64,000 bases of DNA from Circinella umbellata (taxonomy: Eukaryota > Mucoromycota > Mucoromycetes > Mucorales > Lichtheimiaceae). The stretch lies in contig JAIWNF010000043.1 in assembly GCA_025093555.1 (NCBI GenBank), positions 186,001 through 250,000 of the forward strand, written 5' to 3'. The notes under the pieces are model-generated. The model made no database searches, was not told the DNA's origin, and worked only from the letters and a program-made list of their open reading frames with translations. The position numbers were made by a program, and so were the translations under genes. This document shows, piece after piece, positions 46,000 through 58,420 of the stretch. Numbering within the stretch: position 1 is the first letter of the stretch; every line of letters starts with the position of its first letter.

Positions 46000-48900
46000 A
46001 TGACAGGAAAGGGTGTTGTTCGAAGCATGTAAGTCAGATTATTTAATTGAGAAAATATATGATAATCTAGGTAAACCATTCGTAGTAAAAAAATAAAAGA
46101 AGGACAGTAGCAAACTCATCTATCCCCTTATCCTCCTTCTCGTTTAAATTTATTAGAAAAAACTACGCCAAAGGATTTTCCGATGTACAGAGAAAAGTTC
46201 GTGAAGCAACTTCTAATGATCCATGGGGACCCAGTGGTACATTGATGAATGAAGTTGCTCAACTAACATTCAATCAGTAAGTTTTTTTTTACCGGGATGA
46301 GGGAAAAAAGGAGCTATTGTTGACTATATATGTTTTTGGTGGTGTGGGAAGTAACGGTAAAAAAATATACACTGTGTAATTCTTATTGCCAGCCTATTGT
46401 TGTCTTTTGTGTGACATGGTTTAATCTACTTTTTTTTTCCTTTCAAATTTAATCAATTAAATGACGAATGATAGATTTTTTTTTGCTAACGAACTACTAT
46501 TTATTATTTAGACATGATTTTATCGAGATTATGGATATGATAGATAAGCGTTTAAACGATAAGGGAAAGAACTGGCGTCATGTTTTTAAGGTAAGGCTAA
46601 AAAAAGAACATGGAAAAATACAGAAAATAATTATAATTAAAGGAAACAATGAAGAAATTATTACATGATATCGCATTTACTAAAAGTCTTGCTATAGGCT
46701 CTTCTTTTGCTGGATTACTGTCTACACGTGGGATCGGAGAATGTCGTTCTGTACGCCAAAGAAAACGTTTATGTTATTAAGACTCTTAAGGAATTTCAAC
46801 ATGTCGATGACAACGGCCGGGATGTTGGTGCTAATGGTACTTTATTCATCTAGGGAAAGAAAGCTCATAGGGAGGATGGAAGAATAAAAGAGTGTGTATA
46901 GAATAAAAGGAGGGGGAGGGGAGTGCCATGCGTGTATCTCCCTTCTTTAGGTTACAATATTAAAAAAAGACACTCTATTGTGAATACTAGTTCGTCAAAA
47001 GGCTAAAGATATTACCAGTTTATTGACGGATGATGCTCGATTGAAGGATGAACGACGTCAAAGACAACAAATGCGAGATCGAATGGCTGGTGTGAATGAC
47101 TATATGAATGATGCCATGGGTATTCGTCCTGGTGATCGTCCTGTAGATCCATCCGGTGGTGGCCCATCCAATGGTGGAGGAAGACAGGGTGACGGTGAAG
47201 ATAGAGAACTTCAGCGTGCTTTGGATGAGAGTCGCCGTATGGCAGAAGCAGAAGAAAGAAAACGACTCGAGAAACAGGGGTAAGCTAATATTTTCAATGT
47301 CAGGGCATATATGCATGCATATGCATTTACTTTTTGATTTTGCTGATGAAATTATAATCTATAATTAGTGATGAAGATTTAGCAAAGGCAATCCGTCTTA
47401 GTGAACAAGAGGCACAAGAAAAGGAACGAAAGCAAAAAGAAAAAATTGAACGTGAAAACCAAGACAACATGTTTAGTCTTAATAATACTAACAACAATAA
47501 TGCACAAGCTGCTAGGTAAATATAATTATTATTGTTATTATTAACTAGGGGGCAACGTTTACATAAAATTAATTTTGGTATATGTATCTGGTTAGTTTCA
47601 ATCCTTTCCCGCAAACACAATCTTTTGATTCGTCTTTGAACCCTTATCAACAACAGCAACAACAATTACAGCAGCCACAACAACAATGGCCACAAGCTAC
47701 TGGAATGACCAATATGACTTTTGGTGATCCTATTGGCGCTGGAAACCCCCAGTTGACTGTTCAAAACACGGGTATGATGAACAATCCTTATCAACAACAG
47801 CAACAGCAATTGCAATTGCAAAACAATCCATACCAACAAATGAGTGGGGCTGCATTTGGAGGTGGATTGCAAGCACAAATGACAGGTCTTCCTCAACAAA
47901 ATCAAATGACCGGAATGGCACCATTTCAAACAAGTACAGTAACAGGCTTCCAACAACCACAATTTACTGCCGCTTCAAATAATCCATTTGGACAACTTTC
48001 AGCACCACAAACATCTCAAACTTCGTCGGGTGCATTTGGTTCTGGTACCTTTGGTCAAACTTTATCGGCTTCACCTACTGTCACATCAGCAACACTTGCT
48101 AACCGATCACCTTCTCTTTCCGTTGCAAATACTGTAGCAACATCGTCTGCTGCTGGTCAGTCTCGTTCTCTCAGCTTCCCAACGTCTCCTTCCATGCAAG
48201 TAAGTAAACTCATTGTTTTTAGTATAATTCCGGATATCGGAGATCGGACGTAAACGATGGCCCGTGCGCCAGAAATTTTTTTCACATTTTACTCATGCAT
48301 CATTATTTATCTTCTATTTTTTACCTTATTTTTTTTTTTATCAGCCGACAGGAACACAAGCAACGTCGAGTCCATCGGGAGATGGTCGTTTCGCCAAGTT
48401 GAATGCATTACTTGCCAATAAGGAGTAGGAAGATTTTTTTTCAACAATTTTAGTAAATTATTCACCATGAAACTAACAATACTTATAATTTAGTGATGGT
48501 ATGGATACATTTGGTAACACTGGCAATTTGCGGTTCCCAATGTAAGTTTTTTATCTTTCCTCCAATAAAAATAATATAAGTAGAGGAAAGAAAAAAAAAA
48601 CTAACGATAAGCCTTTCTTAAAAACGCAGGGGAACTGGATATGCCAACACGATTCAACCCGATTTTACAGGTGCCACTAATACCAATAACAATAGTGGTA
48701 GCAATGGTGATATTTTGAATATTGGTGACAACGGCAATGGAACACAACAGAATACCAGCAATACACAATCTAGTTTTGCTGATGTAAGTCCTTCTTTTTT
48801 TTTAGTAAACTATTCGAAAGAAGTAAATATTAACTATTTTTTTTTTTCGTTTTGTATATAGGCATTTAGTCAGCAAACCAGCCGAAACCCTTTTGGACAA

Positions 48901-49239
48901 CCTAGTCCATCATTAGCACCAGCTACCCCTAAGACTAATAACCAAAAGAGTTTGCTTGAATTGATGCAAGAACAAAAGCAACAGCAACAGCAACAATCGT
49001 CATTACACCTCCCCCAAACCGGCATGCAACCTCAAATGACGGGGATGCAACCCCAAATGACAGGTATGCAACCTCAAATGACAGGTATGCAACCGCAAAT
49101 GACAGGTATGCCCTTTGGTCAGCAACAGCAACAACAACAACAGCAGCAGCAATCCTCTCCATTCTTACAGCAACCTCAAATCACCGGATTCAATAATGGT
49201 TTTGGACAACAAAATCATCAAACAGGATCACTATTCTAA
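46000..49239 (+). CDS. ENT1: Epsin (ENTH-domain endocytic adaptor, ENT1/ENT2 type)
   Basis: Epsins bind PtdIns(4,5)P2, ubiquitinated cargo, clathrin and EH-domain proteins at endocytic sites. Eleven exons (46000-46028, 46157-46276, 46513-46590, 46698-46836, 46991-47279, 47369-47515, 47596-48199, 48345-48425, 48494-48541, 48630-48783, 48862-49239) join in phase to 688 residues. The ENTH domain fills about residues 8-140 (VQRKVREATSNDPWGPSGTL, LLLLDYCLHVGSENVV). Two ubiquitin-interacting motifs follow (ELQRALDESRRMAEAEE, DEDLAKAIRLSEQEA). The Q/N/T-rich tail has several NPF or NPY motifs for EH domains and many MxxQxTG motifs, including four tandem GMQPQMT units; this is the phosphorylation motif of yeast Prk1/Ark1 kinases. 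The GAGTAG at the end of exon 8 is a splice donor, not a stop. Confidence 0.95.
49024..49107 (+). repeat. Four 21-bp tandem repeats encoding MQPQMTG in epsin tail
   Basis: Units start at 49024, 49045, 49066 and 49087, each close to ATGCAACCTCAAATGACAGG plus T or G. They encode four consecutive Prk1-type phospho-motifs, followed by a degenerate fifth (MPFGQ). Confidence 0.92.
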
Positions 49240-49760
49240 TTTTTTTCTACTATCTTTCCCTCTCACACGTTATCATCACTCTTTTTGTCCGCTTTTTTTA
49301 TGTCATCCAAGATACACATATTTTCTCTCTTTTTTTCTTTTATCTATGTGAACACCCATATATATAATAAACATTCCCGCATTAAATGTCGATAATACTT
49401 CCGTAACTTTAAAAACTGTTATCACTATGGCAACATAAAATAAGTACAAGGTTTAGTTGTGACCCGAACAATAAAATAGGCAGTAATCACAAGAGACCAG
49501 TTACTTGTGAAGAGAGTCATATAATTTTTTTTATACATTATTTAATAATATGGAATAAACAATACTATCACCGAGTTACAGCCATATTAACTAGATGATG
49601 CTTGGCTTTATATCAAAGATTTCTGATTATTGTGTAGAGAGAGGTTTGTCAAAAATAACCTAAGCCACACAAATCTGTTTCCTAAAAGAGATTACTCAGA
49701 GCTGATACGCTTCCTGTTGAATTTTAACTTTCTTTTTTTTTACCTCTTATACATTAAATC
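49240..49760. other. Intergenic: epsin 3' flank and RPB10 promoter
   Basis: About 520 bp without gene-like frames. A pyrimidine-rich stretch (CTTTCTTTTTTTTTACCTC) ends about 15 bases before the RPB10 start codon. Confidence 0.5.
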
Positions 49761-50153
49761 ATGATTATTCCCGTTCGTTGTTTCTCTTGCGGCAAAGTCA
49801 TTGGAAACAAATGGGATAACTATTTATCTTTATTGCAAGCTGAATATACCGAAGGGTGAGATTTATCTTTTGGTTTTTTCAATCTTTCTAATTTTAGTAG
49901 ATTTAATAACTAATTGCAACTTTTTTTTTATAACAAATACAGTGAAGCACTTGATGCCCTTGGCTTGAAACGTTATTGTTGCAGACGTATGGTCTTAACT
50001 CACGTTGATTTGATTGAGAAGCTTTTACATTATAATCGTAAGTCATTTATTAATATTTTTAAATAAGATGGAAAACACGTAATTAACTATTTAATTTTAA
50101 TACGGTTTTTTTTATCAGCCTTGGAACGTAGCAAGAGAGGAAACCGTGCTTAA
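49761..50153 (+). CDS. RPB10: RNA polymerases I, II and III shared subunit RPABC5 (RPB10)
   Basis: This small zinc protein is a shared assembly subunit of all three nuclear RNA polymerases. Three exons (49761-49855, 49943-50037, 50119-50153) join in phase to 74 residues, close to the family's 65-75. The N-terminus [20 protein letters not shown] holds the invariant CFSCG zinc motif; the second Cys pair is in [20 protein letters not shown]. All four zinc ligands are present. It ends [16 protein letters not shown]. Its neighbour epsin is transcribed in the same direction, with no sign of linked function. Confidence 0.97.
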
Positions 50154-50376
50154 AATACCATACAATTACCTACATAAAAAAACGACACTTCGCACTCATT
50201 TTCACCCATTCACATACACAAAAAAACATACTACATGCATTTCATGATTACAACAGATTGTTTTATGTAAATAATTACTCTATTTCTTTACTCGAATACA
50301 TTTATTTAGCCAAAATATATAAGCGATATTTTGTTCAGGAATTGGGTGGTATACAAACAATAAGAAAAAATTGAAA

Positions 50377-50390
<14 letters not shown>

Positions 50391-50426
<36 letters not shown>
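50391..50426. repeat. (GT)18 microsatellite
   Basis: Eighteen uninterrupted GT units preceded by an (AT)n run at about 50378-50390, between the ends of two convergent genes. The adjoining sequence may be 3' untranslated region of the minus-strand gene. Confidence 0.95.
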
Positions 50427-50430
<4 letters not shown>

Positions 50431-50469
50431 AAAGGAGAGGTACGAAAGCGGGTTTTTTTTTCATTTCTT

Positions 50470-51978
50470 TTATACATTTCGAAGAGTATAATGATACCAA
50501 ATTCCCAAACCGATGATAACAGGGACAATCAACACACTAAAACAACTCATCCAACAATTCAGCATACCAAGAATACGAGGATTTGCAAAAGATAACGATT
50601 GAGTTTCCGGATTGTTATATTGTTTGGACACTCGAGTAGGATGTCGTAAATAAATACATGCACCAACCCACCATAATGGAAAGAACAAGAATCCAAATAA
50701 GAACATGGATGACTGAACAGTCGAAGGAGAAAAGTCAAAACGCTTATTGTCTTGTCTTATTTTTGTAATGGCATTTTTACCATCCACTTCAACTTGTTGT
50801 TTTCCCGATCGCCCTTGAGTATCAAACCAGAACGCTGAGAATCGATGTGGGTAATTTCGGTGGATGATGGAATCAAGTTTTGATAATGGATTGGATAAGG
50901 AAGATAAGCTGGATATAGTTGGGGGTCGAATAAATACACTATTTTTTTTGATATCAGTATTGTTGGTATCGTTACCGCCACTGGTATTCTTGGGAATCAG
51001 TCGCTGCTTATTTTTTTTTCGTCGCGGATGGTGCTGGACCCAACTGTAGAACCAACTACTCTCACTATACAGTCGCCCGCGCTGTGGTCTTGATTCAGAG
51101 GACGCTGAAGAAGGAGTGTGTGGACTAGTATATGTATTACGAAGAGGGTGATGACGATGAGTACGGCGAGGACATGATTTATTATTACTATTATTATTAT
51201 CGATATGATTAGTATGATTGGTAATGTGATTACTGTTATTACTGCTATTACTGTTGTTGTTGTTGCAATATTGGCAGCTGGATAATTGTGATGAGAGCAT
51301 GCTTTCCGTACTGATATAATCGTCGTAAAGAATTTCAGGTACGTCTGTTATCGCTGCATCTTCATCAGAAATATGAAGTACCATGGATGATCGTACAGAT
51401 GGATATTTATTGTTATTATTGCTATTATTATTATTTGAACGGTAATAGCTGTTACGGTTGCTACTACTACCAACATTTTTTAAGGTTGATAAAATTCCCG
51501 CTAGACTATGTCTTCGCTTCATTCGAACATATTTCTTTTTACTGCCAGCTATTCCTCCTGTGCCTTGAATAAACCGTCGCTTTTCTTTTTGTAATACTCG
51601 CGAAGATGGCGGGAATGTCCGTCGTCGATGCTGAAATATCATTGAAAGTGTTGCACTACTCCTTCGTTGCGGTTGTTTTATTGATGACCATGTCGACCAA
51701 CGCCAACTAACACCACTACTACCACTTTCTGTTCCATTTCGTCTACCAGGTGGTAGCGGCCTTTTACGTGATTTTGACCGTACAGCTGGGGAAGGGGAAT
51801 ATATTGCTCCTGCACCATCCAATCCAACTGAAGATGAAGTTGTCGTCGTTGTTACATCAGATGATGCTATATTTTGTGGTGGTTTACTGCTATTACTTTC
51901 ATCAGGTAGTTCCTGTTGATTACTGCTACTGCCATTATTATTACTCGAATCGCTCTTTTGTTTTCGTGATGTCGACAT
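50470..51978 (-). CDS. Ser/Asn/Arg-rich protein with two C-terminal membrane spans, 502 residues
   Basis: This is a single-exon gene of 502 codons. Residues 1-400 are low-complexity and probably disordered: Ser/Asn/Gln at the N-terminus, then basic stretches (RKRPLPPGRR, KKKYVRMKRRHS), Asn runs and a CQYCNNNNSN motif. The C-terminal 80 residues look conserved: MFLFGFLFFPLWWVGACIYL, a short loop with RHPTRVSKQYNNPE, then MLNCWMSCFSVLIVPVIIGL and GIWYHYTLRNV. The FGFLFFPLWWVGA phrase resembles a C-terminal hairpin seen in fungal serine-rich membrane proteins of unknown function. A plasma-membrane or ER protein with a long cytosolic N-terminal domain is the simplest reading. Kinase-type sites are abundant but no function is claimed. 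Confidence 0.75.
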   Translation of the reverse strand: MSTSRKQKSDSSNNNGSSSNQQELPDESNSSKPPQNIASSDVTTTTTSSSVGLDGAGAIYSPSPAVRSKSRKRPLPPGRRNGTESGSSGVSWRWSTWSSIKQPQRRSSATLSMIFQHRRRTFPPSSRVLQKEKRRFIQGTGGIAGSKKKYVRMKRRHSLAGILSTLKNVGSSSNRNSYYRSNNNNSNNNNKYPSVRSSMVLHISDEDAAITDVPEILYDDYISTESMLSSQLSSCQYCNNNNSNSSNNSNHITNHTNHIDNNNSNNKSCPRRTHRHHPLRNTYTSPHTPSSASSESRPQRGRLYSESSWFYSWVQHHPRRKKNKQRLIPKNTSGGNDTNNTDIKKNSVFIRPPTISSLSSLSNPLSKLDSIIHRNYPHRFSAFWFDTQGRSGKQQVEVDGKNAITKIRQDNKRFDFSPSTVQSSMFLFGFLFFPLWWVGACIYLRHPTRVSKQYNNPETQSLSFANPRILGMLNCWMSCFSVLIVPVIIGLGIWYHYTLRNV

Positions 51979-54900
51979 TATTATTATCTTATATATACGA
52001 TATTAGAGAAAGAAAAAAAAAAGAAGGAAAGGGAGAGAGAAAAAGGGAAAGCTTGTAAACTCTTTTTAGTTTTAACAGTAAGTTATATTTCTTTGATTAG
52101 TCACGCACTAGTGCATTGAAATTGACTATACTTTTTTCCAGAACGATGCAACTTTTTTTTAGATAAATATATATTTTTTGATGGAGAAAAAGAAGAAAAG
52201 GGGCAAGAAAGGCGAACGAAGAAGCGGGACATATGTATGTAGAATATAAGATATAAAAAAAGACATTTGAAATTAATGGGGTCTCTTCCCCCTTCCCAAT
52301 CTCTTCTTCCCCACTCCTTAAATAGAGTATTTTACAAAAAAAAAAGCCATGAAGTCAAAGTAGTCGACGCATCACTATTATTATTTTAGCCTTATCCCTT
52401 CCGTATCCTCCTTCTCTCCATGTGCAACAAAGCACTATTACAGTCAGTACTCATGATTCCACGTTGAGATTCGTCTCCTTAAATCTCTTATATAATGGTT
52501 AAATAATTATTTATATCGTCATCATCATTATCATAAATAACCACATCAACGCCAACACTTGATTTTATATACTTTTGACAATGATTTTGGTATTTGTTCA
52601 TGTTAAAATGTGAAAAAGTAACACTCTTCTATTATTATTTTACTGCCCTTATCATCCTATCGGCTTTGATATAAACAATCTCGCATTATTATGGTCCTGC
52701 TTTTTTCATAATTAATCCAGAGATACCATAATATATGTATGATTGTCATTCTTCATGTTGTGATAGGTGTCACAAAATCATACATGTTACAGCTGTGTCC
52801 TGTCTGCTTTGTCGATCAAGCAAAAAAAAAAAAGCTCCATGTAGAAAACCAACATTATCTGATCCCGATAATATTATATTATAATCGAAAAATGGTAGTA
52901 CGTATCAACCTTTTCCATATGCGGTCGTTACTTTTTATAGAGAAAGACATACTCGATATTTCAGTCATCAGTAATTGGTTTTCATCCACCTGTATCTTTT
53001 GTATTTTTCTCTGCGACAAAAAAAGATAATCATAGCGATGGTACTGTAGTCATGATAATAAACATATCTATAAAAATAAATAATAGCTAATACATGTGCC
53101 CCTCATTAACAACCCCTTTTTTTTTGCCTCTCATCGACCCCTTTCAAAAATAAACTCCTTTCAAATTTCCTTTCTTTTTTTTTGTTTTATGTGTGCTTGC
53201 GTATGGTTTTTTTACGTATTTTTTTTATTTCCGTCCCCATCCTTCTTCTCAATGCGGTTTGAAACATAAAAAGTTTCTTTTATATAATGTTTCTTGATAT
53301 TAAGATATCAATTTTCGATTTTAAGGCAGTGCTTGAAATTTGAATACGTAAAATTTATTCCGTTGAATAGAAATACTTCAAGGTGACATAATTAATATGT
53401 AACTCTAATATAACATGAACATTCTTTTAATTGACACAGACTCTTCCCCTCGCTTAATTTTCCCTCGGATATTTCGTACACCAAATTTTCCCATAATGCA
53501 GTATATGCTTTTTTGACTCATCATCATCCCTCCCCCTCTTTTTTTTATGGTGAAATTCATTGTGCTTTGATATTTTTTCACTGTCATTTAAGCTCTGTAC
53601 ATTCTCTCGTGGTTATTGTAACATAGCAACGCAGAATAAATATTAATACGTATTGTGATGATAATTATCACTTCTGCGTTTCGTTATTAAAATGGAAGCG
53701 AGACTTAAATTATATCTACTTCTGTATAGTCCACATTTTTACTCTATTTATATTGTACTACTCTAAGGTGTGACTTATTATGGCGAAAATCATTAAATAT
53801 CAGTATAGTCTCATATCAATACAGATTTCTCTGTTGTACGCAATTAGAAGTATCTCGATATAATACTGTATCGTTACAGTTTAACTCTTTATAAGGATCC
53901 ACCAAAAACTGGTTGTGTGTAAATGGCGCTTAACTGCTAAAATGCTATAAGTACAATCATGAGTATGTCATATGCAAAAAAGTAAATAGATGAAATTTCT
54001 TTGACATGAAGTATCAAACTACGTAGTCGACACATGACGCTGCAAAAAAAAGCATATTCTACCTGATCAGTATGCAATGCATGCCCAGCTTTTTATTTTT
54101 CTGAATACAAAATTGACAATATCAAACCGTACGCCATATGAGTTCGGTGATTCAAGAAGACACTCTACCTGTATTTATTAAATCGCAGCGCACACACTTG
54201 GAATAAGAAATACAAACAAAATTGCATTAACGATGCTTTCTTTTCTTAAAAAAAAAAAAGAGCCAAAAGTTTATGCACTGCAAGCGTAAAAAAATCCTCT
54301 CATGCACCCTTAAAACAGTATCACAGACATACCAAAAAAGGATTTGTGTTTTTTCTTTTTGTTACTTGATTATCCAAAACTCTATGATATAGTAATATTT
54401 TTAATCTATGTATTGGTGGAAGAAAAACAATAACTAGTTTTCATTATCAGACGACTGATAATAACTTATATATTGCTTTTTGGGTAAGTGTATAATCTTT
54501 TACTAAAACTGATATATTATGTATTGGAAAAATTGCCAAAAAAAAAAAAAATAGAAGCTGCGGTTAAATAAGCCATACAGTGCATTTGAAAATAGCAACA
54601 AATTATCGATAGCATACTTATAATTACTTTGATGAATAATTATAGCAATGGGTCACAATGGAACCGACATTCAACACAGCTGATCGCTCTCAAAGTTTTG
54701 GTCCCCAGTATAAGACTGTTTGGAGGTATAGTATGGTAAGCAAATCATATGACAAGCTTCTATATATAAAGTTATAATATCCTCCAGAATTATCTAATTA
54801 TGTGGTAACAAAAAATATATGTTTAATAATCATATACAAAGAAGGAAAAGGATTATGAATTAATAATATAATTTACATTTTTTTTGTGAATGTAGATAAG

Positions 54901-55132
54901 GGGTTGAAGTAAAAATGTGTTTGGAAAGTAGTAAAATGTTGTGTATAAAAGCACCTATAATAATAAATATACATATATGGTTTGTTTGTTTGTTTTTGTA
55001 TGGTAAAGGGGGCGGATTGGTGTAATATAGTGTATATAAACAAATCGAGGGATATCAAAATATCATTCGATGGTGGGGTAATAATGATAATGATGAATGA
55101 TTTATGCATGTGTTTGATAATAAGATATATCT
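51979..55132. other. Long intergenic region, no confident gene
   Basis: About 3.2 kb, A+T rich. The left 500 bp probably hold the promoter of the 502-residue protein (purine-rich GAAAGGGAGAGAGAAAAAGG near 52026-52046). A 96-codon frame at 52739-53029 (+) is unassigned. An exon-like piece at about 54659-54735 (+), MEPTFNTADRSQSFGPQYKT then VWRYSM and GTAAGC, may be a remnant of a lost gene. Confidence 0.5.
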
Positions 55133-55988
55133 TTAAACTTTATCTTCATGGACTCGTCGACCAGCACCAAAGCAACATGTTAAACAATACCAGAATGATG
55201 AAAGCAACAATGCAACCATAGCACCAAGTGTCATCCACATAGAAGGACCCAAATGCCCTGACACATCCACACCAGCACCCTTTACATTATTAATTCCTCG
55301 CATAGAAACAACCATAAGAATGATAAAGACAACAATCATAACAATAGCTGAAATGAATGTGAGGAATGATGCCAAAAAATCACTTCCACGACGGAATCCT
55401 CCCATAAAGGTAACCAACATGGCAAATAATGTAAGGCCAAGAGCAATCCAGTACAAGATAAAGTTAGCTAAGAATACTTTTGAAAGCCCATCGAGCCCAG
55501 CAACTTCCCGAATGGATGCATAGTCAGAACCACCTGCTGTAGCTAATTATATAAAACGTAGAGAAAAATAGACAGTAAATATAGAGCAATTCTATAATAT
55601 CAATGATGATAAGAATCTTTTTGTTGTTGTTGTCAATAGCTTACTCCAATCAAAAGCAGGGTGTGGACTACTACACGACTCTACTATACCGTCACGACCC
55701 GAACAAGACGACCTATTGAGAAAAAAAAGAGAATTAATAAGGGTACGTACGGGTGTCATTGAAAAATAAACAAATGTATAAAAATGGTAATAATGGAATA
55801 ATATATATATGTAAAGAAAGGCTCGAACAAACTTACCATAATCCAAAATCAATGAAGTCAGAACCTGTTTCAAGTCGTGCAAAATAAAGGTCGCGTAAGA
55901 ATGGTCGATTATATGTGCTGCCTAATAATGTAAATACTTGAAGGACAAGCGCAGCGAAATCAAAAAATGTAGCAAGAAATGCAAGCAT
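55133..55988 (-). CDS. SUR7/PalI family four-span plasma-membrane protein
   Basis: SUR7/PalI proteins sit in eisosomes or serve in pH sensing (Rim9/PalI). Three exons (55988-55837, 55712-55645, 55542-55133) join in phase to 209 residues. The first span is MLAFLATFFDFAALVLQVFT. The claudin-like extracellular signature follows, DFGLWSSCSGRDGIVESC, with the GLW and paired cysteines typical of the family. Three more spans follow (YWIALGLTLFAMLVTFMGG, AIVMIVVFIILMVVSM, MWMTLGAMVALLLSSFWYCL) and a short basic cytosolic tail (CCFGAGRRVHEDKV). The cysteines at the end of the last span could be palmitoylated. Assignment between the Sur7 and Rim9 branches is not possible; the short tail favours neither. 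Confidence 0.88.
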
Positions 55989-57100
55989 TGAATACTGTTA
56001 TGTGTTGTATCTTGTTATTAAACAAAAAAATAAGATTGGAGAGAGAAAGTTAAAAAAGAAAGAAACCATTTTTTATTAAAAAAAAGCTTTGCTATTTAAA
56101 TACTTGTTTCAAAAGAAAACACATGTCCGCTCTATTTCTGACAACAAAAGAAAACTTGCATGACGAAATGGTCCCCCGATTCATACGTACTAAGCTAGAA
56201 ATGGCTTGAATACTACATTGCTCCGCCGCCAAGACCCAAAAGACAATCGATCAAAACGCGTCTTTTTTTCTGTGCGTTTCTATTTTTAATATCAATGCAG
56301 ACAGCGTCAAAAAATTTTGGCATGTGGTTTCTCTCTTACTTCTCTCCTTCTCTCTTCCTTTGTGTATGCCTTTCTATTTTTTCAATTGAAGTAATAAAGA
56401 CCATATATTTACAAACACCAATTAAATAAACAAGTAGACCAAGTAAGCGATTGCATATCAATGATAATCTTAATTAGTTTTCTCTCTTTTTCTTCCGTTC
56501 TGTTGATTTGATTGATATAGGGAGTGAGTAAACTTTTTTATGAATTGACCATCAAAGAGAGAGAACCTTTTAGAAATTTCTCGGGAGGAGGGAAGTATTC
56601 AGGTCATCACGTCGTACAATAGAAAGCGGGGTCATTCCCTCGGGATTTCCGCTTTCTCCTTGGCGGATCCAGGATGTATATATTTTTGCTATGTGATGTA
56701 TCACGCGGATTTTACTGGCCTTTTTTTTTTGCTATACGAACGGACATACTAATAAATATTAACTATTCAGCTTAGCAGAACGAACAAAGTAAAATGTAAT
56801 TTGGTCTCCTACAATGATTTACGTTTAAAAATTAAGCTTTTTGCCGATCAATCAATCTTTTTAATTTTCATTGCCATTCCATTTTTTATAAACCAATGCA
56901 AAAACCTCGATGATAAATTAAAAAAAAAGATACGATAATTAACACAAGTACACTATTGAAGACTTTGAACCTCTATAATATTCAAGGATAGTTTTATATA
57001 GTATCTATGTCATAACTTTTTATATTACATTTCATGTGAGTAGTTTTACCCAAACTGGTTTTGAAATACTTTTTGCATAAAACCTATTATCCAAGTTAAT
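55989..57100. other. Intergenic: SUR7/PalI promoter region
   Basis: About 1.1 kb with no gene. It contains pyrimidine-rich stretches (CTCTCTTACTTCTCTCCTTC near 56331) typical of fungal promoters, and further A/T-rich sequence to the right. Confidence 0.5.
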
Positions 57101-58420
57101 CAACAATCAATTTTCTATCATTATTATCCTTCGGGTGAATTTGTCAAGGAAGGACTAGACGATGTAGAATTTGAATATTAGCTTAAAGATAACGGAGGAA
57201 GAGCAACTATAAAAGCGATCTATCAAATTGACAATTCTTCTGCTATTTCAAAGTCGTCTGATGAAGAAGGGAATGAACTACTAGCTACAATCAGTGTGAT
57301 GGAGGAGCTTAACTTGGATGGAGTGCCATCGCCTAAAATGATTTGGACACTGGTCAAATATAAACCTTCTCAAGTTGCTCAATCCACGTCTCTGGTGCAA
57401 TACAAAAGTTACAAACTCTCGAAGGCTGCGAAAGAAACTGGTATTGCGTATGATGCAGCTTATAAGTTTAATAAGTAATGGAAAGAAAATGACGGAACAG
57501 TGTTACCCGATTATAAATTAGCATTAGAAGTTAAAGCAAAAAGGAACAACGTCTATATCACAAATGGGCAATTAGAATTTATAGAGAATTACGGCGAGGC
57601 ACACCCCACTTGTATCGTAAAAGATATGATGGAGCTCTCTGCTAATTTTGGTGATCGAACAGTTAACGAATCTACTGTTTACCACCACGTTACCAATTGG
57701 AGCTCACACTTACTCCTAACCAATCCAGGATACAAAAGAGCAAAGAAGGTAGTTTGTTGATTATCTTGGCGACAACGGCATCGATATTAAAATAAAATGT
57801 ATTTTCATCGATGAAAGTAGATTCAAAAAGAATATAGTGCATCCTGTTGCTTGTTCTAAAAAAAGAACACCTACAGAAGTCGAAGTTCAATCGAAAGGTA
57901 CTACTAATTTAAACATCCTGGGCTGTCTGTTCATGGATTGATTACACTTTCTCAGCAAGTTTCAAAATCAAACGGTAGAAAAAAAAAACAAAAGATAGTT
58001 GGTACCAAGAGGGGTTTATCACATGGAATCAATTCAAGCCATTGTTTACTGTTATGTATTGAAGAAATAGCAGTATTACTAAATAAATTAGGGCTAAAAA
58101 ATATGAATAATGCTGCAATTCGCAAGACACTTGACGTCCTCCGACCAATCCATGAACATGGGCACACTCCCTTGTTCTTTCCCCTTATTCACCAATGCTG
58201 AATCTTATTGAGGAATTCTGGGGAGAAATTAAGCAAGAAGTTCTCAAGACGCCTTCAGCAAAGAGCGAAATTATAGCTGGCCGTATCGAAAAAACAGCAA
58301 AAAAAATTAGAAAACTTCTAAATATTTTATCAATTAATAAACTTGATATTTCATGGCACATAAGCATCATAAAAATTGTAAGCGCTTTTTTTATATATAA
58401 TCAGTGTTTGCATTAGTTTA
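57100..58420 (+). pseudogene. Broken IS630/Tc1-type DDE transposase
   Basis: The coding pieces shift among frames. An N-terminal helix-turn-helix-like part reads VQYKSYKLSKAAKETGIAYD (57390-57450), then ITNGQLEFIENYGEAHPTCI and STVYHHVTNWSSHLL (57560-57715). The DDE core begins KCIFIDESRFKKNIVHPVA near 57795 with the first Asp (FIDES). The last catalytic region is LNLIEEFWGEIKQEVLKTPS near 58198, matching the NxIEExWxxIK end of the DDE_3 core. Stops follow FNK at 57475 and LFMD at 57935, and at least two frame changes separate the blocks. No inverted ends were identified. It is inactive. Confidence 0.8.

Noticed and set aside
48418..48432. TAG in frame after AATAAGGAG, apparent end of epsin
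   Set aside because: GAGTAG contains a GT donor; joining to 48494 keeps phase and continues into further epsin-like exons with NPF and MTG motifs.
52739..53029. 96-codon plus-strand frame
   Set aside because: No recognisable domain, mixed hydrophobic content and no splice or promoter context; not listed as a gene.
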